A DNA stretch of 64,000 nucleotides, from positions 87,610,944 through 87,674,943 of the forward strand of contig CM068838.1 in NCBI GenBank assembly GCA_028554795.2, given 5' to 3'. Under the pieces are notes generated by a model that was not told the origin of the DNA, searched no databases, and was given only the letters and a program-made list of their open reading frames with translations. The stretch is from Sinohyriopsis cumingii. Its lineage: Eukaryota > Mollusca > Bivalvia > Unionida > Unionidae. This document shows positions 35,761 to 48,145 of this stretch, in pieces. The translations under genes and the position numbers were made by a program. Positions within the stretch are counted from its first letter, which is position 1. The number at the start of each line of letters is the position of its first letter.

Positions 35761-36589
35761 CAGCCTATTACATTTGTTGAAAAGTGTAGGATGACCTATT
35801 TATAGACATGACTTTAATAGTACAAATCTGCCACAAAATTATAAAAGTGCTAAATGGGCTTACCATCAACCATGGACTTATTATTATGGATCAACAATTA
35901 CTACCCATGGGGTTCCTCATCAACATTTAAATTATTCTGTAACCATTTAATGCATAACTTTACTTTCCATTATGATCAATCTAGAGGTTTTCTATATATG
36001 GTCACAGCTGGTTTCAGATTCCACTCCTGATATAGACAATCAGGTCTCAAAAATCAGGTCTCAAAGAAGAAAGCTATTTACATGAGTCCAATTGTACAGG
36101 TATACAATAGAGCTCAATAAAAACATTGGTATAATTGACAGCAAATACGTGTATGAAAGCCTAGAATTTAAAAACTGACACAAGTCTTCTTTAAGTCTTT
36201 TGGAAATGAATACTGATATAATCTCTGATTTGGACTTTTACAGTTTTAAATACCAAAGTCAACATATTAAGAAAAAATTTGGTTTGACTTCCATAAAAAC
36301 CAATGATACTTTAACTGTTCAATTGAAACTTATGACCAATTGTCGACAGTGTAGACCCAGATCTTCTTTTATTTATAATCATGTTTTCAAGCAAGCAGCC
36401 TAAACCATGCTGTTATAGAATATTATATCTCTAAGTGTTTTTATTGCAAGCAGCATAGACTCTAATCTGACAATACATTGTTTCTAAAGTTTTCAAGCTA
36501 GTAGCGTAGACTTTAATCTAACAACACTTTCTATTTATAATCAAATTTTTAAACAAGCACAGATACTAATCTAATAGTGCATTTATACT

Positions 36590-38040
36590 TTTAATTATGT
36601 CTTTAGGCACCAATGACATTGATCTGACAGTGTATTATACTTTTAATTATGTCTTCAGATGGCATTGACCTTGATCTGACAGTGGATTATACTTTTAATT
36701 ATGTCTTCAGACAGCAATGACCTTGATCTGACAGTGCATCGTACTTTTAATTATGTCTTTAGACACCAATGACATTGATCTGACAGTGCATTGTATTTTA
36801 ATTATGTCTTCAGACAGCACTGACTTTGATCTGACGTTGCACTGTACTTTTCATTAAGTCTTCAAACAGCAATGACATTGATCTGACAATGCATTATACT
36901 TTTAATTATGTCTTCAGACAGCATTGAGTTTGATCTGACAGTGCATTGTACTTTTCATTAAGTCTTCAAACAGCAATGACATTGATCTGACAATGCATCA
37001 TACTTTTAATTGTCTTCAGACAGCATTGAGTTTGATCTGACAGTGCATTGTACTTTTCATTAAGTCTTCAAACAGCAATGACATTGATCTGACAATGCAT
37101 TATACTTTTAATTATGTCTTCAGACAGCAATGACCTTGATCTGACAGTGCATTGTACTTTAAATTGTCTTCAGACAGCATTGACCTTGATCTGACAGTGT
37201 ATTATACTTTTAATTATGTCTTTAGACACCAATGACATTGATCTGACAGTGCATTATACTTTTAATTATGTCTTCAGACAGCAATGACCTTGATCTGACA
37301 GTGCATTGTACTTTAAATTGTCTTCGGACAGCAATGACATTGATCTGACAGTGCATTATACTTTTAATTATTATGTCTTCAGACAGCAATGACCTTGATC
37401 TGACAGTGCATTGTACTTTAAATTGTCTTCAGACAGCAATGACATTGATCTGACAGTGCATTATACTTTTAATTATGTCTTCAGACAGCAATGACATTGA
37501 TCTGACAATACATTATACTTTTAATTATGTCTTTAGACACCAATGACATTGATCTGACAATGCATTATACTTTTAACTGGCTTCAGACAGCAATGATCTT
37601 GATCTGACAGTGTATTGTACTTTTAATTATGTCTTCAGACAGCATTGACTTTGATATGACAGTGCATTATACTTTTGATTATGTCTTTAGACAGCAGTGA
37701 CATTGATCTGACAGTGCATTGTACTTTTAATTATGTCTTCAGACACAGCAATAACCTTGATCTGACAGTGCATTATACTTTTAATTATGTCTTCAGACAC
37801 AGCAATAACCTTGATCTGACAGTGCATTATACTTTTAATTATGTCTTCAGACAGCATTAACCTTGATCTGACAGTGCATTTATACTTTTAATTATGTCTT
37901 TAGACACCAATGACATTGATCTGACAGTGCATTATACTTTTAATTATTATGTCTTCAGACACAGCAATGACCTTGATCTGACAGCAGTGCATTGTAATTT
38001 TAATTATGTATTCAGACAGCACTGACCTTGATCTGAACAT
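36590..38040. repeat. 52-bp satellite, about 27 copies
   Basis: The unit contains GACCTTGATCTGACAGTGCA followed by TTATACTTTTAATTATGTCTTCAGACAGCAAT. Variants (CACCAATGACATT, ACAGCATTGAG) recur in a pattern of two or three units, a higher-order structure. Confidence 0.9.
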
Positions 38041-38059
38041 GATCTGTCAACACATTATA

Positions 38060-38940
38060 TTTATATTTATATTTTCAAGAAAGAAATGTAAATCCTCATA
38101 TGCCAGCAAATTATATTTCCAATCATGTTTTCAAGTAAACAGTAAAGACATTGACCTGTCAGCACATTATATTTTCAAGAATATTTTAAAGCAAGCAACC
38201 CTGGTCCATCAACACATTATATTTCTGATCATGTTTTCAAGCAAGGAATGTAGACACTGTTATATCAACACATTATATTTCTAATCATGTTTTCAAGAAA
38301 GCAGTGTAGACACTGCTACATCAACAAATTATATTTCTAATCATGTTTTCAAGCAAGGAAAGTAGACACTGTTCCATCAACACATAATATTTCTAATCAT
38401 GTTTTCAAGCAAGGAATGTAGACACTGTTCTGTCAACACATTATATTTCTAATCACCTTTTCATGCAAGGAATTTAGACACTGTTCCTTCAACACATTAT
38501 ATTTCTAATCATGTTTTCAAGCAAGGAATGTATACATTGTTCCATCAACACATTATATTTCTAATCATCTTTTCAAGCAAGGAATGCAGACACTGTTCCA
38601 TCAACACATTATATTTCTAATAATGTTTTCAAGCAAGCAATGCAGACCCTATCTGCCAACAGATCATATTGCTAATGTTTTCAAGAAAGAAGTGTAGATC
38701 CTGATAGTACAACACATTATATTTCTAGTTACATTTTCAAGAAAGATGTGCAGATTTGAATCAGAAGGCATATTATATTTCAAATGTTTTCAAACAAGAG
38801 GTAAATACCTTGATATGACAGCACATTATATTTCTAAATATGTTTCCAAACAAGAAGATTATACTATAACCTAATATACTCAAGCAGCATAGACCCTGAT
38901 CTGACAGCACAGTATATTTCTAATTATGTTTAAAAGTAAA
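38060..38940. repeat. 56-bp satellite, about 14 copies
   Basis: The unit contains TCAAGCAAGGAATGTAGACA and CAACACATTATATTTCTAAT. It abuts the 52-bp satellite and shares CATTATA and TTTTCAAGC-like pieces, so the two may have a common ancestor. Confidence 0.85.
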
Positions 38941-39898
38941 CACATCATATTGAGGCTAATGGGTATTGGTCTTCACTGAACACATTTGCGAAGAATTAAA
39001 TACAGTTAATTAACATGCATTCTTCCACACATGAACCACTTTAAGTGGCAAAATTAAAGGAAAAATAGAACTTCTAACTTTCAGAACATGATAATTATAA
39101 TTCTCATTTCATAAAACAGGATAATTATTGTGTTTTCTCCTGGAAACATGACTGCATGTATCCCCACCCAAGTTAAGGAATCCTTGTGAAGAAATGCATT
39201 CACAAAAGACATGCAGTTGTTTTGATGTGAGCGTAACAAAACCTGTAACATTTATTATTACTTTCATAAAATTATTCTGAATTCTGATTTATTGAACTGG
39301 TCACATATGCTCAACAGCAAAGCAAGAAATTCCCCACAATGATTTCTGTTCCATAAAACAACACATTTTACTCATGCAAGGATATTTCTTGATCATGGTA
39401 TGAAAGTAATAAAACATTCACTCATGGGATTTCATTTTACTTTATGCATTCTTTTACTGATAGCTGTAAGATATATACCATACCTCTGAAAACAATGTAA
39501 TAAACTCAAAACAAAGCCCTTAATTACACTGGTCAACAGTGAAATCATTACTGACTTGAAAAGGCCCTAATCTGTAGTATTTTGGTGTGCCGAACACGAA
39601 TATAACCGTGAAAAATTTGTATTGGCTCTCGTTTTGAAGATATTCATATACCTCATTTTCTATGTTTCACTGTGTAAATTTCTCCAGTAGGACTGCAGCA
39701 ACATCCGGAATAATGATGTAACATTGCATAATACCATCATGCTCACATCATCCACAGTTGATTGCATCATTTTCTGATGCAGTGCAATACTAATGCCATG
39801 CGGCTGCTGAAGTAAGTTGACGTCAGCAGTGTACTATACATGTGTAGGCCTATTATACTAATGCCAGGCGGCTGCTGAAGCTGACGTAAGCAGTGTAC

Positions 39899-39906
39899 TA
39901 TATAAA
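39899..39906 (+). promoter_or_regulatory. TATA box of the transposon gene
   Basis: TATATAAA sits about 115 bp before the ATG, just after a duplicated block of about 65 bp (39790-39840 and 39858-39904) containing GCGGCTGCTGAAG and a TGACGTCA-like CRE half-site. Confidence 0.5.
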
Positions 39907-40020
39907 GCCCAATCAGATAGGTTCAGCATTTAAAATATTTTAGACGTTGTGCGAGACAGTTCAAGCTACTGTTACATAAAACTTATTATTTTATCCATTT
40001 ACGTACAATAAAGAACAGTA

Positions 40021-41715
40021 ATGCCTCGAAAGTGTGTTAATACCGCGGACAATTTTTGCTATATTTGTGGGGAAGTGACATTTGCCAACCAGAAGAAAAG
40101 TATCAATTCTCAAGTGAAGAAGGCATATCATCTTTACTTCGGATGCAAGGTTGGTGACCAAGACAAGCCTTGGGCTCCGCATATATGCTGTGCTACATGT
40201 ACAACACAGCTTTCACAGTGGTTGAATTGCAAAAGGTCATCAATGCCGTTTGCAGTCCCAATGGTGTGGAGAGAGCCAAGCAACCACCTAAATGACTGTT
40301 ACTTCTGCTTGGTTCCTCCTCTTTCCGGCGGAATAACGAAGCGAAAGAAGTCGAGAATAGTCTACCCAAACATTCCGTCTGCATTGAGACCAGTTCCACA
40401 TGGTGAGGGACTTCCTATTCCAGAACCTCCAGCAGAATATTCTCTTGATTCATCTGACGAAGACAAAGGTGAGTCGACCTGTTCTTCTCCTGGTCCATCT
40501 GCATGCAGTGATCCAGATTTTCACTGTGGTGCATCATCAACCCCACACAGAATAAGACAGGAAGAACTAAATGACCTGATTCGTGATTTGGACTTATCAA
40601 AGAACAAGGCAGAATTGCTAGGATCAAGACTCCAACAATGGAATCTTCTAGAAGAAGATGTCACAATTACTGCATATCGAAAGCGCCACCAGCAATTGGA
40701 GCCTTTCTTCAGAAAGGAAAGTAATCTGATATTCTGTTCCGATATTGAGGGCCTCATGAATGCTTTAAAAATCACTCATGACCCACAAGAATGGAGACTA
40801 TTTGTGGACTCTTCGAAACTGAGTCTCAAGGCTGTGCTTTTGCACAATGGAAACATTCTTCCATCTATTCCAGTAGCGTATGCTGTCCATATGAAAGAGA
40901 CATACGATAACTTAAGGCAGCTACTGAATTCCATTGAGTATAACAAGTACAGCTGGCACCTCTGTGGTGATTTGAAGGTAGTTGCCCTTTTAATGGGACT
41001 GCAGCAAGGATATACAAAATACATGTGTTTCTTATGCGAGTGGGATAGCCGAGCAAGGGAAATGCACTACATGAGGAAGGAATGGACTCACAGGCAGAAT
41101 GTAGCCATTGGAGAGAAGAATATCCAACACCCAGCTCTGGTTGAGGCTCAGAAAATCTTGCTACCACCCCTTCACATCAAACTAGGTTTGATGAAGAACT
41201 TCGTGAAAGCCATTGACCGGACTTTGCCAGCATTCCGATACCTGCATGAAAAATTCCCTCGACTCAGCGAAGCAAAGATTAAAGAGGGAGTTTTTGTGGG
41301 TCCTCAGATTCGAGAGCTTTTCAAAGATGACCGGTTCAACAACTTGCTGGAAGGTGACGCGAAACAAGCATGGAATGCTTTTCGCCTAGTTTCTACAAAC
41401 TTCCTCGGAAATGTTAGGGCAGAAAACTATAAGGAACTAGTAGAAGACATGTTGATGAAGTATAAGAAACTTGGCTGCAATATGTCTCTAAAGATTCACT
41501 TCCTTCATTCCCATTTGGATTTCTTTCCTAGCAACTGTGGTATTGTTAGTGATGAACACGGCGAACGTTTTCATCAAGATATCGCAACAATGGAACAAAG
41601 ATACCAGGGAAAATGGTCCACTACAATGCTGGCTGACTACTGCTGGACACTCCTCAGAGATGCTCCTGAAAGCTGTACAAGAGACAGGCGAAGAAATCTA
41701 AGATGTAGTCAATGA
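40021..41715 (+). CDS. Putative DDE transposase, 564 aa
   Basis: The only gene of the 2.4-kb transposon, uninterrupted. The N-terminus has two Cys-x2-Cys pairs (Cys13/16, Cys57/60) in a layout like a treble-clef ZAD or DNA-binding finger. A Ser/Asp/Glu-rich linker follows (about 140-170). Candidate RNase H-fold acidic residues are Asp263 (FVDSS), Asp317 (CGDLK) and Glu515 (DEHGER). A Cys-x2-Cys (336/339) follows the second Asp; such an insertion is reported for CMC transposases. Similar proteins are scattered through animal genomes as uncharacterised genes. The assignment rests mainly on the inverted repeats around it. Confidence 0.65.
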   Translation: MPRKCVNTADNFCYICGEVTFANQKKSINSQVKKAYHLYFGCKVGDQDKPWAPHICCATCTTQLSQWLNCKRSSMPFAVPMVWREPSNHLNDCYFCLVPPLSGGITKRKKSRIVYPNIPSALRPVPHGEGLPIPEPPAEYSLDSSDEDKGESTCSSPGPSACSDPDFHCGASSTPHRIRQEELNDLIRDLDLSKNKAELLGSRLQQWNLLEEDVTITAYRKRHQQLEPFFRKESNLIFCSDIEGLMNALKITHDPQEWRLFVDSSKLSLKAVLLHNGNILPSIPVAYAVHMKETYDNLRQLLNSIEYNKYSWHLCGDLKVVALLMGLQQGYTKYMCFLCEWDSRAREMHYMRKEWTHRQNVAIGEKNIQHPALVEAQKILLPPLHIKLGLMKNFVKAIDRTLPAFRYLHEKFPRLSEAKIKEGVFVGPQIRELFKDDRFNNLLEGDAKQAWNAFRLVSTNFLGNVRAENYKELVEDMLMKYKKLGCNMSLKIHFLHSHLDFFPSNCGIVSDEHGERFHQDIATMEQRYQGKWSTTMLADYCWTLLRDAPESCTRDRRRNLRCSQ

Positions 41716-42059
41716 CTTGATTTTTTATAGGTAGGCTATTACAGTTGACCTTTTACTATTGGAATGCATTTCGTTATGTAAACATTAATTTCTTGCAGAT
41801 TACAAAAAAACTAGAGCCAATTTTGCAATTTGACTGTCATATTCGTGTTCAGCACATAAAAATTGATAAGAATTGACTAATTTTATTTCAGTAACATGAC
41901 TTTTGTAAAAATTTGTTGTCCAGTGTTATATGTTATTATTCACATAATACGCAAAAAAAGAAATGGTAGCTGAAATATTTATTCTTGAACTATATAAATG
42001 ATATATCCATCTATTTACAACTCTGGCATATACTGGGAGCAACTTTGTGGCACACAATC

Positions 42060-42860
42060 AGCAAGTTAGATGCATCTCACTAACTTGTAAGCATGCAACA
42101 AAATACATGATACCAAGGACAAATATGGTAGAGTATGGTGCAACTGGCTAAGAAGCTGCATATACCAATCAAGGTGCAACTAACTATGGAGTTGCAACAG
42201 GGACTACTGTAAGTAACCAAAGATCTGATTGAGGTACAGATATTATTGGGGGCAAGAGAATAAAGTAACATGAAATGAAGCCCCCCCCCCAACAAATAAC
42301 TGCATATGATACATATAAACTAAGGAAAATACACTGAGCATGATGCAACTAGCTAAGGAGCAGCATGTGTGCAGCAACTGTGGATTTGCCCCGAAACCTT
42401 ATGAGTGTGCATCTGGCTAGGGAGCTGCACTTCAGAAACTGTTCTGCAAGTAACTAGGGATCTAATGGAGGTAGTGTTGTGGGCAAGATAATGAAGTAAC
42501 ACAAAATGAAGCCCCCCCCCCCCCAACAAACAGGCTGTGGAAAGTACAGCAGTATACGATGCAAGTGGCTAAGGAGCTGCACAAGGACAGCAAATCTGAC
42601 TGTGCCACTGTACATGGAGCTGCAGTTCAGAAACTGAGCTACTGTAATTAACTATGCATACATAGAGGTATATGTGTTATGGAGGGGGCAAGCAAATGAA
42701 TTAACACAAGATGAACATTTCCACTAAAAGGTTCCAGAGGGACATTAAAACAAGCACACAACTGGCTAAGGCATTGCACTGAAAAAAGGATGTATTACAG
42801 CTCTCAGGACTGCTGCAGAAGTGCATGTAGTAATGAGGGGCATGCATTGTAATGTACATG
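42060..42860. repeat. Degenerate tandem repeat of about 200-240 bp, 3-4 copies
   Basis: Each copy has GCAACTGGCTAAG(G/A)AGCTGCA, a second GAGCTGCA motif, and two copies end in AAATGAAGCC followed by a run of C (42281-42290, 42511-42523). Copies are strongly diverged. Confidence 0.65.
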
Positions 42861-43504
42861 AAATACATAAAATCAGGTGAAGGCAATTGGAGGAGGGAGT
42901 GCAAGAAAAGTCCACCTCATCAAAAGGTAGGCTGTGGGGATGGTGGTGGATTACTGGAGCAAAAAATGCACACAATCACATGTGATGCACAAGAACTAAT
43001 GGTATGTGACCACCATGCAACACAAAAAAGACCCCCACATTTCTATGTATAAATAGAGACCTGAGACATCATACAGTGACTCATCAAATAGACTTGTTTG
43101 AGTGAACTGGTGATAAAATATAGAGTAGTTTGTATCATCTAAACCATCTGACTTCCATTATTGTCAAAGCTCAATAAAACAATGTATTAAGCTCAACAAA
43201 AGTCCTTATTATGTATATTATTATTCTTAAAGCTGAATAAAATAATGTATTAAAACCATTAATCATATATTATTATTATTAACAAAGCTCAATCTGATCA
43301 TGTATGGGCTTGACTTATACATCAAAATCCATGGTCATGTCCTTAAAAAGAGACCTTTTCGACTATGCAATGAGATGCTTTCACTGATAGTATATTTATT
43401 AAAATAATTGTACCAACTGCACCTAATGCTGGTGAGGATGTATGGTGACAGTTATGCAGTATTCTGTATTCTGTGGAAATTTCTCTGCTACTGAATGAAG
43501 GTCT

Positions 43505-43768
43505 TTTGTTGTTGTTGTTGTTGTTGTTGTCCTAGGGTTTAACGCCATTTTTCAGCACAAGATAGGCTATACATGGCGGCCAGTATAACTGGTGGAGGAA
43601 GAACCCTGGAAAACCCAGAGAAGAACCACCGACCCATGAGAAGCTACTGGCAGGCTTTCCCACGTACCCACGCTAGCCAGGCCTTGGACTCGAACACACG
43701 CAGACAGAGGTGAGATGACAGTGATCCGGAAAGGTGAGCACTTTAGACCACTTGACCACTCAGGGCCA
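43505..43768 (-). mobile_element. tRNA-derived SINE with AAC tail
   Basis: On the minus strand the tRNA-like head has an A box (TGGTCAAGTGG) and B box (GTTCGAGTCC), then a conserved body ending GGCGTTAAACCCTAGGACAA and an (AAC)n tail. The 11-bp duplication AATGAAGGTCT flanks it at 43494-43504 and 43769-43779, proving retroposition. The body resembles SINEs common in bivalves (from memory, not searched). Confidence 0.88.
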
Positions 43769-45139
43769 AATGAAGGTCTAATGCATTAAATCAAAGAAAC
43801 AACGAAAATGTCAGATTTAACTAATGCCATATTTGCCTCAAATTTGTGAACCTGGAATGCATGTTAACTGTTCACATACTGGTTTAATTACCTTTTCTTA
43901 TTAGTAGCAAGGTTAGAAGTGAAATTAAATTTTAACAATTGAGGGGATTTTTAAGTTTTAATTATCAGGTTTAAAAAAAATTTGAAGTACATGATATAAA
44001 ACAGTTACCAGATTATGTCTGTGGCTAGAATAACATTTATTGAAAATCTGATAAAGTATCATATGAATGATAGAATAAAATGATGGGTTTCTTTAATTCG
44101 CATAATTCACATCCTTCCTCAACCACTAGTCTTGCATAATGAAAAACAATGTGTAAAACAAGCATTTTTGTGGGGTTGGGGTAGAGTCATTCAACATTTA
44201 AAAAAAAAAATTTCTTTTTCAAATTAGGTTTCCTTTCCTTCATTTTTTAAAGACTTTCTTTAGGTTTCTAAGATCAAAATGAAACTATTTTTTAAAAATA
44301 GTTTTTGAGGTTTACTCCTAACCCTGTAGTGGGAAACCCAAAACAGAAATTTCTGTGATGAGAACAGCAATGTAAATGCTTGGTTACTACAACATGCACT
44401 TCCTATATCATATATTGGAAATAATAAAGCCAATGGAAAACTATACAGTACAAAAATCTTCATTTTATTATTTAAATATGAGGGATAAAATCTTTTTTGA
44501 GAATTAACCTGAAAAATTCTTTAAATATAAAAATTTTATAAACAAATTGAAACATAAATCATATTTTTTGTTCTTTTTTGTTACATTTTTGTCATCAGTA
44601 TTTTTAAGAGTTTTATTGGGTTCAATATGCCTTTGAAAGGAATGAAATATAGTAAAGATCCAAATCCAGAAATAAACAAATTTTGACATGCTCAGAGAAA
44701 CAGTAAAGGATTTAGAGAGTTGATAAACATTTTTCATAAATTAAGCAGATATAATTCAATACTTTCAATTGTGATGTTAACAGTTTCTCTCAATATTATA
44801 GAGCAATTGTTAAAATTCACATTATGGCCACAAATCATGGCATGTCAAGGGAAACATAAAACACTAAAAGCTGATTTGGAATTAATTCAACAAGTTAGGA
44901 ATTGGTGATTCTCTCTCTCTCTCTCTGTGCATGCAAGTGAGAGAAGCATGAAGAACAAGCTTTTGTGTGAGGACAAAATTCAATCTCTCATGACCAGAAA
45001 ACAAATTTTTTTTCCCAAATAAATAACCCAAAACCATGGTGTGGGTGAACATCAAACCAAACTTTAATTCTTGAAGTCTTATCTCATGGGACTGCAGATC
45101 CCTCAAGTGGTTTACTTATATATACTATTTCAACCCTAC

Positions 45140-45316
45140 CTTTTGTCTTCCAGCCATATTGCTGTGGGAAATACTGCAAGTCGAGGTTATCACATGCAGC
45201 CTTAAGGAGGAAGTCAGACACACCCAAAGTGTTCAGCAGCTGTAGTCGTGCATATTCCTTCAGTTCAGAGCCCACAGATAAACCATGCTCTTTTAACCAG
45301 TTGGTATAGTTAAAAC
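45140..45316 (-). CDS. Exon C1 of the modular gene
   Basis: 177 bp, acceptor TTTGCAG, donor G|GTAGGG. It reads GFNYTNWLKEHGL, LLNTLGVSDFL, AAC, and ends QYGWKTK. The next exon (A2) is 15 kb away, and the split codon GAT still fits. Confidence 0.82.
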
Positions 45317-46594
45317 CTGCAAATAAAAACATAGCTCTCTTTCAGCATTAGCATTATGTGTACAACAAGAGAACCATGATGGGACTGATGCTCTACTGGC
45401 CAAACATAATTTATATGATTTCACAATAGGTAGCATTCTTCTATTTAACTTTTTAGTATTTAATCCATCTTCGATATCTTTAAGATACCAAATTTTTTTC
45501 ACTAAAATATTGTATGTTTGAGTTAACATGTTGACCAGATAACTTTATGTACAGTATGAAATTTGTATCATTGTCCTTGACGTTATATTAAGGATGGAAG
45601 ATCACAGAACTTATAATGTAAAGATATACCCACATGCTAAGTTTGTTAAATCCATAATTATTATTTTTTTAAAGAAAAAAAGAAAACAAAGTAATTGAAC
45701 TATCATCATTCAAGTAATTCTTTAAATATATTAACAAAATGAGTTGGATACAAATCCAATCACACTTATTTGTGTTATCATGATCATGAATTTAAAACAC
45801 AAGTTGAGACACTTGAACATCAAAATCAATGTCACAGTGTTGTCTATCAACTTACTGGAATGTAACTAGAAAGTCTTATCAAAATTCACTTGTATATGTA
45901 CAAATCACTTTGCTCAAAAGCTCTTTGAGGTACAAAAAATGCAGGCAATGACCTTTGAAATGACTCCAGGGGCAATAAGGTCTAGTTTTCAAACTCCTTC
46001 ATGAGAAAATTACAGGATCTAATACATGTTTCATGACAACCCCACATCAATGCCACCATTGATGCAAGAAGTGCAGCGATGACAAGATATTTGTTATGGC
46101 CAAAATGGTGCTGTGTTGGAGATTAAATGAGCACCTTTTTCAATCAGAACCAGAAATATATTGCTATATTGTTTAGTGAATACCGAATGTTAATAGCATT
46201 CATCCATTCAAGTGAAGGAACCACATCAAAATATTTAGGATTATTATCAGGGCAGGCGATTCCCATGCTGGATCAGTATATTGCAGTTGACATTTTTAAA
46301 TTAAAAGCACTAACCAAAGAAAATATGTTGATATGCTCATTCATTCAGTATTAACTGCATACCTGCCACCTCCCAGAAAGATACAGGTGTTTCCATGCTT
46401 AAAATAATCCCAATTCTTTTCCAGGTTGTTTCTCTGGATGAAATTGATTTTTTAAGGATCACTTCTGACCCTTACTGAACAGAACCAAAAACTTTCTGGT
46501 TGAGAAAAAGTGAATTTTTCTTGTCAAAAGCTGTTTCTAGTTGAGTCTTCCATAATATCAGAATTAGATACAAGACCATGTACTAAACCACAGA

Positions 46595-46765
46595 ATGTAT
46601 CACTTGAACAATTATTGAATGTATCACTTGAACAACTATTGAATGTATCACTTGAACAACTATTGAATGCATCACTTGAACAACTACTGAATGTATCACT
46701 TGAACAACTACTGAATGTATCACTTGAACAACTACTGAATGTATCACTTGAACAACTATTAAAAT
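46595..46765. repeat. 24-bp minisatellite, 7 copies
   Basis: Units of GAATGTATCACTTGAACAAC plus TATT or TACT. The periodic open frames on both strands are repeat artefacts. Confidence 0.92.
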
Positions 46766-47874
46766 ACATATACATCTGCATGTAACTCATTTAATTTGCA
46801 AAATAAAAAGTTCATTTTACCCTGCTTATATCATTATGTTAGTATGAAAAAGTCTTTAGGCAAAATTGTTTTAAATCTGGACAAGACATTTCTGTTTAAT
46901 TTGTGCATTAGTATCAACTTGTAGTGTAATCTGACTATGGACTGTATATTTAATGCAGTCAGTGTAAAAGGACCATACAGCATAAGGAATTCTGCATTAA
47001 AAATTGCTCCAGCAGTCGGTAGATTTCTATGTACCAGGATGACCACCTGGTAGCCCCAATATCCACTGCTGTCCCCAAATATTTATTTTGCAATATCCCA
47101 ATAAAATGTTAGTACATCTTGCTTGCCAGAACTCCCCCCTCATTACAATTATATCCTTAACATGTGTTACCAGATTGGAACTATAATTTTACCTTTTGTC
47201 TTACCATTAATTAGGCAAAAGTTTGGCACTGATTTTAAGTGCATTTAATTATAAAAAGTTAATGTCCCAAGCTGGACTACATTGTTACTAGCTCTTTGGA
47301 TTCTTGACAATTACAAACTGATAATGATCAATACACACATTTTGTGCTCTGAATTACTTAAATTTAGCATAGTCTGAAATTAATTTGCCAAGATGCACTT
47401 GGAGTCACATGGCTTAGCATGAAACACCAAATGACTTTTTGAATTACTTTACTTCAAACAACACACAAACATGACTTTTGGTTTTGTTTATGACATTCTA
47501 TTTCACACTTTATTAATTGTAACGGGAATATAGTTTAACTACTGTTTAGTGTACTAGTTTCTTCACTTGCCTCTGCTTGGCAAATATTCCCTAAAGATTA
47601 CCATCCTTCAAAACAGAATGGAACTGTCATCTGATGTGAAACTAATTGTGCCATATGATCACACATCACCTTTATTCCAGCAACATTTGTAAGTAAAAAC
47701 AAAATTGTTATAATGCAATCTAAATGCATACTATGTTAGATGAATCAAAAGCTAAATTTGTTTCAAATTAAGGACTTGTCATTTTAAAAAAAGCTGTTGT
47801 TATGCTAAGAACACAACAACAGCAACTTCTACTACCACTGATACTGAAGAAGGCAACTTCTCTACAAAACAAGA

Positions 47875-48145
47875 ATAAAATTATATAACTAATTTTGGTT
47901 TACACTAAACACAAAATTATATAACTAATCTTAGTTAACACCATACACAGAAGTTTGATTTACACTATACACATAGTTATATAACTAATCTTACTTTACA
48001 CTATACACAAAATTATACAACTAATTTTGGTTTACACTATACACAGAAATTTGGTTTACACTATACACAAAATTATATAACTAATCTTAGTTTACACTAT
48101 ACACAAAATTATACAACTAAATTTGGTTTACACTATACACAAACC
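47875..48145. repeat. Roughly 36-bp minisatellite, about 7 copies
   Basis: Units contain TTAGTTTACACTATACACAA followed by AATTATATAACTAATC. Lengths vary where the AATTAT part is missing. Confidence 0.82.

Larger units (their letters stand above)
34847..39526. other. Intronic DNA between the TRIM gene and the transposon
   Basis: Contains the TRIM 3' flank with a polyadenylation signal, an ATT/AGT/ACT microsatellite (35395-35760) and two adjoining satellites (36590-38040, 38060-38940). About 600 bp after 38940 show nothing. Confidence 0.5.
39527..41925 (+). mobile_element. Complete CACTA-like (CMC) DNA transposon, 2.4 kb
   Basis: The ends are CACTGGTCAACA (39527-39538) and TGTTGTCCAGTG (41914-41925), with further inverted matches inside (GAACACGAATAT, TTGGCTCT) over about 120 bp. 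Flanks are TTA on both sides (39524-39526, 41926-41928), a 3-bp duplication. CACTA/EnSpm-type elements have CACTR ends and 3-bp duplications (established); assignment of this one is inference. The intact ORF suggests recent activity. Confidence 0.75.
41926..45139. other. Right part of the 15-kb intron
   Basis: Holds a degenerate repeat with C-runs (42060-42860), a SINE with perfect target duplication (43505-43768) and about 1.3 kb of featureless AT-rich DNA up to exon C1. A CT microsatellite lies at 44908-44927. Confidence 0.45.
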
